Position numbers and translations under genes: made by a program. From a virus: a stretch of 24,875 nt of DNA. Numbering within the stretch: position 1 is the first letter of the stretch; each line of letters starts with the position of its first letter. The notes under the pieces were generated by a model that saw nothing but the letters and a program-made list of their open reading frames with translations, ran no database searches and was not told the DNA's origin. The stretch covers positions 1 to 24,875 of IMG/VR virus record IMGVR_UViG_3300046491_000156; one strand, given 5' to 3'. Shown here piece after piece: positions 1 to 8,400 of the stretch.

Positions 1-137
1 ACGAGCAACTAGTCGAGCTATCCCCGGCTTGGAGCCTCAGCGAAATTCGCCGGTTGACCGTACGAGAGCGCCTGCACTGGGTGAAGTGGTTCAAGGCGCA
101 ACGTAATAGGCGAACTGCTGAGGCGGACAATGGCTGA
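1..137 (+). CDS. Tail assembly chaperone, C-terminal end (5' partial)
   Basis: The reading frame that starts at base 3 is open from the window edge to a TGA at 135-137. It encodes about 44 residues containing WSLSEIRRLTVRERLHW, followed by a basic, charged end. It overlaps the tape-measure start by 8 bases. A charged or aromatic tail ending like this, directly before a tape-measure gene, is what the C-terminal part of tail assembly chaperones (the G/GT type, often made by programmed frameshift) looks like in actinophages. The frameshift site would lie upstream of the window and cannot be seen. The frame is convincing; the function is inferred from position and general composition only. Confidence 0.55.
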   Translation, partial: EQLVELSPAWSLSEIRRLTVRERLHWVKWFKAQRNRRTAEADNG

Positions 138-3100
138 CGAAGGCACGGTGGCAGGACAGGGACCGCTCCTGGGCTGGAACAAAGCCCAGGATGCGATCTC
201 GAAACTGGCGAAGAACGTCGAGTCCCTGAACAAGGGCTTGGAGACGGCTGCCGCCAAGTTCAAGACGGTCGGCGGGGGAGCTGCCGGTCTCTATCAGGGA
301 TGGAACAGCCACGGCTCCGGGTCCACCAGTGGCGCCCGGGGCTTCGGCATGCTCGCCAACGACGTCTGGAACGGCACCAGCAACTACGCACACGGCCGTC
401 CCAACGGCGGTGCGAGCGCTCCGGCCACCGCGCCCCGCGCGGGCACCCAGCAGCGCATGACGACGTCCTCCAACGGAGGTGGGGCCACGTTCTCCGGGCA
501 GACCAACCAGGGCGGCGGTGCGGCCAACAACGGCGGCTCTGGTGGCTCCGGCGGATCAGGTGGCTCGGGCACCAACACTCCGCGCCTGGGCGGGGGTGCC
601 GGGAACAACGGCGGCCAGCGCAAGAGCCCCTACTCGCTCAAGGGCGGCCTCAAGGACGCCTATGCCTGGGCCACCAAGCAGATGCCCGACAAGGTCCTCA
701 TGGACAGCGTCACCTACCAGACGGGCCAGATCTCCTCGCAGTCCTACGGCGCGACCGCGAAGCAGGCGTTCACCAACAACTTCGGCGCCCAGTCCACGAC
801 GGACGCGGGACTCGCCTATCAGACCCTCGCGCAGTCCACGGCCGGTTCTCCAGGCTCCTCGAACTTCAACACGGCATGGAACTACGCCAAGTCCTCCGGA
901 TTCCTCAACCCAGGTGTCTCGGAGGCACAGCGCGTCCAGGGTATGACGGGTGCGTGGACGGCCGGGTCCTACTACGCCAACCAGGCCATCGGCATCCAGA
1001 CGATCAAGAACGGGCAGCGTCAGGACCCCCGCCAGATCGCCCAGCAGGTCATGCAGCGCTGGTCGTCGCTGAAAAGCATCAAGAACAAGGACCAGATCCA
1101 CGACACCCTCAGCGACGGCTCCGCAGTAATGCAGTCGCTGGCTCGCACCATGCCTGCGGGCACCCTCCAGCAGGTCAAGGGCGAACTGACGGGGATACTC
1201 AGCGCCCAGATCAACGGCGCGTCCGAGAAGCAGTACGACTCCACGATGACCAAGGCCAACACCGGCAACAAGAGTGCCAGGGCCCTGTTGAAGAAGTGGA
1301 ACATCGGCGACTCCGACGCGCAGGCCCTCCAGGACCGGGCCGGAACGCTGCGCAATCAGGACGTCAACACACTCCAGCCCTTCAACGATGGACTGAAGAC
1401 CGCGACCAACTACCTGGACAAGTTCAGCACCGCCGTCCAGTCCTTCCTCAAGAGTTCCCACCTGGACACCCCGATCGGCTGGGCCGGTGGTGCCGGTTCC
1501 ATGGTCGGCTCCGCTGCCGGTTCTGCCATGGGCACCTACGGCATGATGCGCGGCCTGGGCAGCGTCGCCCGCCTCGGCGGCTTCGGAGGTGGGGGTGGCG
1601 GGGGCATGCTCGGTGCTGCTCGCGCGGCCCTGGGAGGCGGTACAGGACCGGCTGCTGGCTTCGGCGCGCTCGGAGGTGCCCTGGACCTTTCCGGGGCTGC
1701 CCTGGGCGCTGCTGGCGGCTTTGGCGTCGGCGCCTACCTCACGCACCACTTCGGCTCGAAGTTGGTCGACAAGTACGTCCACGGCAAGAAGGCCAACAAG
1801 GCCGGTCACATCGGCGTGGACGCGGCGACCGGCGCCCTGACTGGTGCAGCCGTCGGTTCCGTCGTCCCCGTCATCGGTACCGGGGTCGGCGCGCTGGTTG
1901 GTGGTGCAATCGGTGCGGGTGTCGGCATCTTCGGTGGCGCTGGAGAGAGCAACGCCTCGGCCGCCACCGGCTCGGGCAAGTCCGGCGCGGTGGCCACAGG
2001 TACGCAGGGCGCGGGTAAGACGGCCGCTGCCGTCATCAAGGTCGCCATGAAGTACCTGGGCGTGAAATACGTCTGGGGTGGGGCCTCACCGAAGGGCTTC
2101 GACTGCTCCGGCTTGCTTCAGTACTCCTTCAAGCAGATCGGTGTCTCGCTGCCCCGTACGGCCGCGCAGCAGCAGAAGGCCGGTAAGGCGGTCAAGCTCG
2201 GCCAGGAGCGCGCGGGTGACCTGCTCTTCAACGGCAACCCCGCTCACCACGTCGTGATGTGCATAGGCAACGGCAGGGTCATCGAGGCTCCGCACACAGG
2301 GTCCTCGGTGCGCGTCCGGTCCTACAAGCCAGGCGAGTTCACCAACGCTGTCCGGATCCTTGGCGCGGTCGGCAACGTCGGCGACTTCACCAACGACAAC
2401 TCCGACACTGCGGGTTCCGACTCCAACCGACTGTCCACCATGGGCTTCGGCGGTGACGTCGGCTCGTACGGCTCCACCGAAGAAGTCGACGCCATCGCGG
2501 CCGGGGTCTCCTCGATCGGTGCGGCCAACGTGGGCTCCGGAGTCGGCGCCGGACAGGGTTCGTCGCAGACCACCGACAACGGCAACAACGCGGCCGGTGC
2601 CCTGCCCTCCGGAAGCCTGAAGACGTGGATCAAGTCGGCGCTCGGCATCCTGCACAAGGACACCGCCTCCAACGAGCGGTACGTCAACACGATGGCCATG
2701 CACGAGTCCGGCGGTAACCCCCGCGCGCAGAACAACTGGGACAGCAATGCCAAGGCCGGGCACCCGTCCAAGGGCATTCTCCAGACGATCGACTCGACGT
2801 TCAACGCGTATTCGCTGGCGGGTCACAAGAACATTTGGAACCCGGTCGACAACATTATTGCCGGTGTGCGGTATGCGGATTCGCGCTATGGCTCCCTGGC
2901 GAATGTGCCGGGTATCAAGTCGATGTCGAACGGCGGAGGCTATAAGGGATACGCAGTCGGCTCCACGAATATCGACGTGGACCAGACCGCCCGCATCCAC
3001 AAGGGCGAAATGATTATCCCGGCGCACCAGGCCGACGCCATCCGAAAGGCGCTGTCGAGTAATACCCCGCTCACGGGCGGAATTGGCGGGCTTAATACCT

Positions 3101-3255
3101 CGGGTGGTAAGGCCACCCTCAACTTCCACTCCGGGGCCGTCGTGGTTCAGGTGCAGGGCGCCATGGATCAGACGTCCGCACGGGATGCGGCGACGCAGTT
3201 CATGACCGCACTCGCCGAAGACAGCCGGATCAATCTCATCGCGGCAGGGAACTAA
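130..3255 (+). CDS. Tape measure protein with NlpC/P60 and lytic transglycosylase domains
   Basis: This 1041-aa protein should set tail length and travel through the tail to open the cell wall. Residues about 75-165 are a Gly/Ser/Asn-rich linker. Residues about 450-620 are Gly/Ala-rich hydrophobic segments of the kind tape measures use at membranes. Residues about 635-745 form an NlpC/P60 peptidase domain with C659 in FDCSGL, H707 in HHVV and H722 in EAPH. Residues about 835-950 form an SLT-like lytic transglycosylase domain with likely catalytic E859 in HESGGNP. The end (IHKGEMIIPAHQADAIRKAL) is typical of tape measures. The start ATG follows a GAGGCGG-like ribosome site, and its stop shares one base with the next start (TAATG). 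A CTTAATACC site lies near the 3' end at 3091. Family assignment is firm; hydrolase activity is inferred from the motifs. Confidence 0.93.
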   Translation: MADEGTVAGQGPLLGWNKAQDAISKLAKNVESLNKGLETAAAKFKTVGGGAAGLYQGWNSHGSGSTSGARGFGMLANDVWNGTSNYAHGRPNGGASAPATAPRAGTQQRMTTSSNGGGATFSGQTNQGGGAANNGGSGGSGGSGGSGTNTPRLGGGAGNNGGQRKSPYSLKGGLKDAYAWATKQMPDKVLMDSVTYQTGQISSQSYGATAKQAFTNNFGAQSTTDAGLAYQTLAQSTAGSPGSSNFNTAWNYAKSSGFLNPGVSEAQRVQGMTGAWTAGSYYANQAIGIQTIKNGQRQDPRQIAQQVMQRWSSLKSIKNKDQIHDTLSDGSAVMQSLARTMPAGTLQQVKGELTGILSAQINGASEKQYDSTMTKANTGNKSARALLKKWNIGDSDAQALQDRAGTLRNQDVNTLQPFNDGLKTATNYLDKFSTAVQSFLKSSHLDTPIGWAGGAGSMVGSAAGSAMGTYGMMRGLGSVARLGGFGGGGGGGMLGAARAALGGGTGPAAGFGALGGALDLSGAALGAAGGFGVGAYLTHHFGSKLVDKYVHGKKANKAGHIGVDAATGALTGAAVGSVVPVIGTGVGALVGGAIGAGVGIFGGAGESNASAATGSGKSGAVATGTQGAGKTAAAVIKVAMKYLGVKYVWGGASPKGFDCSGLLQYSFKQIGVSLPRTAAQQQKAGKAVKLGQERAGDLLFNGNPAHHVVMCIGNGRVIEAPHTGSSVRVRSYKPGEFTNAVRILGAVGNVGDFTNDNSDTAGSDSNRLSTMGFGGDVGSYGSTEEVDAIAAGVSSIGAANVGSGVGAGQGSSQTTDNGNNAAGALPSGSLKTWIKSALGILHKDTASNERYVNTMAMHESGGNPRAQNNWDSNAKAGHPSKGILQTIDSTFNAYSLAGHKNIWNPVDNIIAGVRYADSRYGSLANVPGIKSMSNGGGYKGYAVGSTNIDVDQTARIHKGEMIIPAHQADAIRKALSSNTPLTGGIGGLNTSGGKATLNFHSGAVVVQVQGAMDQTSARDAATQFMTALAEDSRINLIAAGN
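3091..3118 (+). repeat. CTTAATAYC-hairpin element, copy 1
   Basis: CTTAATACC lies at 3091-3099. Two bases later comes a perfect 6-bp stem (GGGTGG 3102-3107, CCACCC 3113-3118) with a 5-base loop. It lies inside the tape-measure gene and is read in frame as Leu-Asn-Thr. No start codon follows it. A partial look-alike, TAATACC before a short CCCG/CGGG stem, lies about 30 bases upstream. Confidence 0.6.
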
Positions 3256-4037
3256 TGGCAGCCAGCAAGATCGAAGACAACGGTCCTTTCGACCCCCGGA
3301 TAGCGAGCATCCCGTTTCTCCAGAAGGACGGGCACAGTTTCGACACCACCAAGAAGTTGACGCGCGGCTTCATCATCATGGAGAAGCCAATCAACGGCGT
3401 GCGCTACCGCTGCAACTTCCTGTACAACCCTAGCGAACTCGACATCTCCCACGGTATCGACTCGGGTGTCCTTACCGACCCGAATTCAGCATTGAAGAAC
3501 GACGTCACGGCGGGGCAGTTCATCCTGCCCCTCCAGCAGACGTTGCAGTTCAACCTGCAATTCGACCGGACATACGAGTTGTGGGACTCCAGCAAGTTGT
3601 TCGGGGATGCCCTCACGTGGGTTCCGGAGTTCGGAGTGGCTTACGACATCCTGTCGCTGTACAAGATCACGGGCATTGCGACTCCGATGACCGTCTCGGG
3701 CAACCAGGAGACGGACAAGCAGTCCGCCATCGACAACTTCCGGAAGGGCTCCTTCTCGACCGGCCCGGCAGGCCCGATGATCTACACCCCGGTGTACGTC
3801 GTCATCGGGTCGACGCTGTCCTTCTACGGCGTGATCCAGCAGTTGGACGTCCGGTACACCCACTGGACTCAGCAGATGATCCCCCAGCGCTGCGTGGTCC
3901 AGTTGACCGTGACGCTGCTGCCGACCCCGCAGGGCGGCAACAAGTACGCACCGATCATCGGCCCACGGCTGCCTAACTCCGGCGACCCGCTGTCGACGTC
4001 CGAGCAGTTGGGCAAGAACGGAAAGGCTGGGCGATGA
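3255..4037 (+). CDS. Tail/baseplate protein upstream of LysM protein
   Basis: This 260-aa protein has no signal peptide or membrane segment. Its core begins near residue 38 with a strand-rich region (GFIIMEKPINGVRYRCNFLY) leading to NPSELDISHGI. An NP-[ST]-x-[IL]-type turn like this recurs in structural proteins encoded between tape measure and hub in phages of Gram-positive hosts, where the partner is a LysM protein such as PBSX XkdP. The gene shares its first base with the tape-measure stop and overlaps the LysM-like gene by four bases (ATGA), so the three are almost certainly co-translated. I infer a tail-tube terminator or baseplate adaptor; I cannot name the family firmly. Confidence 0.75.
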   Translation: MAASKIEDNGPFDPRIASIPFLQKDGHSFDTTKKLTRGFIIMEKPINGVRYRCNFLYNPSELDISHGIDSGVLTDPNSALKNDVTAGQFILPLQQTLQFNLQFDRTYELWDSSKLFGDALTWVPEFGVAYDILSLYKITGIATPMTVSGNQETDKQSAIDNFRKGSFSTGPAGPMIYTPVYVVIGSTLSFYGVIQQLDVRYTHWTQQMIPQRCVVQLTVTLLPTPQGGNKYAPIIGPRLPNSGDPLSTSEQLGKNGKAGR

Positions 4038-4306
4038 TCTCCTCGAACTCCCGCTACGCGGACTCCACCCTCGCGCTCGTCTCCTCCGGCCGAGGCACCA
4101 ACCTCACCATCGTGCCGGGCCAGCAACGCGAGTGGTCCTTCCAGTTCACCTACCACCAGTGGACCTCGGCCGACCGCATCGACCTGGTCGCCACCCAGTT
4201 CTACGGCGACGCCCGCCTGTGGTGGCACATCGCCGACGCCAACCCCGAGGTCATGGACTGGACTGCCCTCACCCCCGGCCAGATCATCAGGATCCCCAGT
4301 GTCTGA
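4034..4306 (+). CDS. LysM-like baseplate protein
   Basis: This 90-aa protein is mostly one domain. Residues 47-88 (DRIDLVATQFYGDARLWWHIADANPEV, then LTPGQIIRIPSV) match the LysM/gp53-like pattern in which a YGD-x-x-x-WW-x-I-A-x-A-N core is followed by PG-x-x-(I/L)-RIP. In baseplates this fold usually serves structural assembly rather than free peptidoglycan binding. T4 gp53 and PBSX XkdP are known examples. The start ATG overlaps the preceding stop (ATGA), and its end overlaps the GTG start of the hub gene by eight bases. The fold assignment is strong; the exact partner in the hub is inferred from gene order. Confidence 0.85.
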   Translation: MISSNSRYADSTLALVSSGRGTNLTIVPGQQREWSFQFTYHQWTSADRIDLVATQFYGDARLWWHIADANPEVMDWTALTPGQIIRIPSV

Positions 4307-5450
4307 ACAAGCACCGGTCACCCGTCTGACGATGGGCACCGACCGCATCACGGACTACATCACGCGAGTGGAGGTCCGCGAGGGCTACGGCGTTCACTCG
4401 ATGGTCATCATCGACGTGACCACCCCTCCCACGTCCAAGAACCCCTACAGCGAACTGACGCCCGTCGTGCTCGACTACGGCCGCGCACCGAACGACCTGG
4501 TCCGCTGGAACGGCTACGTGCACCACTCCAGCGCGCTCGCCTCCTCCGACACCCTCCACACCACGGTGCGGTACATCTGCATCGGGACCACGCTGCCTAT
4601 GAACACCCAGCGCACCCGGTCGTGGAAGAACGTCTCGCCGACGTCGATCGTGCGGCAAGTGGGCCGGGAGAACGGCCTGCGCACCGTCATCTCCCCGTCC
4701 GCCCGGCGCCTGACCTACTGGGCCCAGACCGGCGGGAGCGACTTCAAGCTGGTCAACGACCTCGCGGCCGAGACCGGTTTCCGCTTCTGGGTGGAGGGCG
4801 CCACCCTGTACTTCCTCGACCCGCGCATTCTCCTGCTCGGGCAGAAGGCCCAGGACATCCCGGTGTTCTCCAAGAACCAGACCCCTGGGCTTTACGACAC
4901 CCTCCAGAGCCTTTCCATTCTCACCGGCACGATGATTCCCCGCAGCAATGGGGCGGCCAGCACCTCGGTGATTTCCGGCCTGGATGCGAAGACCGGGAAG
5001 GTCATCAAGGCGTCCTCTACCTCGGACACCGGAATCGGCACGTTCCTGAATTCCATATCCACCGCCCGCGCCGTGGACAACTACGCCGACGCGCAGGCCC
5101 TTATGGAAGCACGCACTCTCGCGTCCCGTGGATGGATCACCATGCAGGCCACGATTTACGGGACGGCGAAAGTGACTCCTGGAACGCTGGTCGGCATCTC
5201 CGGCAGTTCCGTTTCGTCGGACAACAAGGGCCGGTGGATGGTGACGAGCACCAAGCACGTTATCAACCGGGACAAGAACAACAAGGGCCTGATGTTCACC
5301 ACGACCGTCGATGCGGAAAGGGACCAGCCCTACGCGGTAACATTCCGAAGCGATGCGAACAAGCGTTTCAAGTTCGACACCGTCCCGGCTGTGCTGAGGA
5401 ACAGGCAGTTCTGGGAATCGAGTCTTCTGGAGGACATCAATGTCGGCTGA
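4299..5450 (+). CDS. Baseplate hub protein (gpD/XkdQ-like)
   Basis: This 383-aa protein resembles the late-control gpD / XkdQ / gp27-type hub that joins the tail tube to the central spike. Early strands (ITDYITRVEVREGYGVHSMV) are followed by a domain with SPTSIVRQVGRENGL at about residues 110-125. Next comes the hallmark stretch GSDFKLVNDLAAETGFRFWV, then LYFLDPR, around residues 145-172. The C-terminal part is strand-rich (KGRWMVTSTKHVI). The GTG start overlaps the LysM-like gene by eight bases. Its 3' end overlaps the spike gene by 11 bases, with a GGAGG ribosome site inside this gene. Being encoded directly before an OB-fold spike protein supports the hub role. Confidence 0.85.
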   Translation: MSEQAPVTRLTMGTDRITDYITRVEVREGYGVHSMVIIDVTTPPTSKNPYSELTPVVLDYGRAPNDLVRWNGYVHHSSALASSDTLHTTVRYICIGTTLPMNTQRTRSWKNVSPTSIVRQVGRENGLRTVISPSARRLTYWAQTGGSDFKLVNDLAAETGFRFWVEGATLYFLDPRILLLGQKAQDIPVFSKNQTPGLYDTLQSLSILTGTMIPRSNGAASTSVISGLDAKTGKVIKASSTSDTGIGTFLNSISTARAVDNYADAQALMEARTLASRGWITMQATIYGTAKVTPGTLVGISGSSVSSDNKGRWMVTSTKHVINRDKNNKGLMFTTTVDAERDQPYAVTFRSDANKRFKFDTVPAVLRNRQFWESSLLEDINVG

Positions 5451-8400
5451 TCCGGTGCTGGGAATGTACCGGGCGAGCGTTGCCAATAACCAGGACCCGC
5501 TGAATGAAGCCCGCGTCACGCTGCTCATTCCGCAGGTACTCGGAAACGCCGAAAGCGCCTGGGCCGCCCCCGCTTCCCCGACCAACACGATCCCGCCGGT
5601 CGGCCAGACGCTGTGGGTGCAGTTCTCCGGCGGTGACATCACCAAGCCGGTCTACTCCCCGCTCGGCATCAAGGCCGTTCAGGACCAGGTCGACGACCTG
5701 CCCAGCGGAGAGACGCTCGATGTCCTTCCGCCGAAGGAGCCCACCGCCCTCACCCTCACCACGGTGCAGTACGCCACCGCCGAGGGCGCCACCCGGGCCC
5801 GCGTGACAGCGAGCTGGACCCCGCCCACGGAGAACCAGGACGGGACCGCCCTCACCGACCTGTCCCACTACCTGCTCCAAACCTCCTACGACAACAGCAA
5901 CTGGAGCGGCGGCTTCGTCACCACGGAGGACCTGGTCCTCCTCGACGGACTTAATACCGGCGTGGCCCTCTACGTGAGGGTCGCGGCCTTCGACACCAGC
6001 AACAACACCTCCCTGTGGGCGAGCGCCAACCTCACCACGGCGTCCGCTTCCACCCCGCCTCCGGTGCCCTCCGCGCCGGGGGTCCTCGGAGTACTCGGCG
6101 GCCTGCGGGTCACCTGGGACGGCAAGGACAACACCGGCACGGCAATGCCTGCGATCTTCTCCCACGTGCAGGTGCAGCGGGACACCACCTCGGCGTTCTC
6201 CAACCCTGTCGTGATCGGCACGCTGCCCGGCCCGGACTTCCTGTACGACTCCATCCAGAACTACGCCAGCGCCTACTACTACCGGCTGGTCGCATACTCC
6301 AAGGTCGGCATCGCCTCGGCCCCGTCCGGCTCGAACTCGGACACCCCCAAGCAGGCCGTCGCCCAGGACATCCTCGACGGCTCACTGTCGGCGGCGAAGA
6401 TCGCAGTCGGCGCCATCGACAACACCAAGCTGGCGGCGAACGCCGTCCTGGCCGCGAACATAGCCAACGGGGCTGTCGAGGCAGGCAAGCTGGCGGCCCT
6501 GGCCGTCGGCACCACGAACATCGCCAACAACGCGGTCACCGGCACGCAGCTCGCCGACGCCACGATCGGCTCGGCGAAGATCATCAACGGCGCCATCGGC
6601 AACGCACAGATCGCCGACGCGGCCATCAACAACGCCAAGATCGCCGACCTCGACGCGGGCAAGATCAACGTCGGCACGCTCAACGCCGCGCGCATCGCAG
6701 CCGGATCGCTGGACGCCTCGAAGATCACCGCCGGGACGTTGACGGCTACCCAGATCCTGGCGGGCTCGATCACGGGCGACCGGCTCGCAGCCAACACCAT
6801 CACCGCCAACCAGATCGCGGCGAACACGATCACGGCCAACCAGATGGCGGCCGGAACGATCACGGCCCAGAGCGGTGTCATCGCCAGCATCGACGCCAGC
6901 AAGATCACCGTCGGCAAGTTGACTGCAACCCAGATCGACGCCACCAATTTGGTCATCGGTGGCGGCAACGTGAGCGGTACGGTCGCGAGCGCTACCACGG
7001 CAGGCAGCGCAACTTCAGCGGGCAGCGCAGGGACCGTCACGGGATCCCTCGGCGCGGGCGTCGCCGTCCCCGGCGCACAGGTCACTGGAACAGTATCCAG
7101 CGCCACAACCGCGACCACGGCTACCTCGGCGACCTCCGCAGGCAGCGCTACCACAGTCACCGGCTCCATCGGCGCGAGCGTCAGCGTCCCCGCCGGGCAG
7201 TTGAGCAACGGCACCATCCCGACCACGACCACGATCAACGGTGGCTCGATCAAGACAGGCACGATCGACGCGAGCCTGGCCAGCATCACCAACCTGGACG
7301 CCAGCAGCATCAAGGCCGGAACGCTTACCGTCGACAAGTTCTCCGCAGGTCTTCAGGGTCTGGTGGGCCAGAAGTTCTACGACTTCGGCACCAGCGCCTC
7401 GAAGTGGCTTAACGCCGCAGGTGCGGGCGGCACCATAACCTCGGTATCCAAGACCGACGCGGCCTCCGGAGGCTTCGTCATGCGCTGCGCCGGGTACGTC
7501 CAGGGCGCTTACCGCCCGGACCTGCTCATACCCTTCGACCCGACGGTCACCTACCGCGTGACCTGCCGGGTCCGCCAGGTCTCCGACAACTCCACCCCAG
7601 GCACCAACCAGAACTTCTACGCGGGCGTCACCGGCATCGCGTCCGACGGCGTGACCCTGGTCAGCACCACCGGAGCCAACGCTGTCTCCAACCAGCACTA
7701 CGTCGCGGCCAAGGGAGTGCCCCTCACCACTGGCGGTGCATGGGTCACCTACACCGGCTACATCAAGGGATCCTCCGCCACCCCCACGGGAGGCAACCCG
7801 GCCAACAACCCGACCGCCCCGGCCACGCTGCACCAGAACGTGAAGTACATCAGCCCCTGCCTCTACATGAACTACAACGGCGGATCCGGTGCGGCCGAGA
7901 TGGACATGTTCACCATCGAGGTCGTCGAGACCGGCCAGGTCAACTCGGCCAACATCAACCTCGGCAACGTCAACGCCTCGCACCTCTCCCTGGGTTCCGT
8001 GACCGGCAACATGGTCACCAACCCGGGCTTCGAGGATGCCTCCCGCGTCGGCTGGACCCTGACCCAGAGCGACAGCACGCTGGCCACAACGGTCGCCAAG
8101 ATCGAGATCGCTCAAGGCGGGTACCCGGCACGCTCCGGTCAGGGCAAGGCGACCCTGGGGGTCAACAACACCGGCACCGCTACCGCGACCAGCGACCCCT
8201 TCCCAGTCGTCGCCGGGCAGACGTACATGTTCCGGTACTGGTACTACGGCATCGGGCACCTGCACGTCACCTTCGAGACCAGCCCGGACAAGGTCACCTG
8301 GACCGACCAGATGGCTGGGGTCAACGACGTCACCTACAACGCTGCGGCGTACACCGAGGACATCTTCGAGATGACGGCGCCCACCGGGGCACTGTGGGGC

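Noticed and set aside
4287-5645. Long open frame on the minus strand opposite the hub gene (452 codons)
   Set aside because: High GC produces long antisense frames. The + strand frame has clear family motifs and overlaps neighbours correctly.
7410-7440. CTTAACGCC followed by a 5-bp GCCGC/GCGGC pairing
   Set aside because: It lacks the AATA core. A 5-bp GC stem is easily found by chance in this sequence, so I do not count it as a copy.
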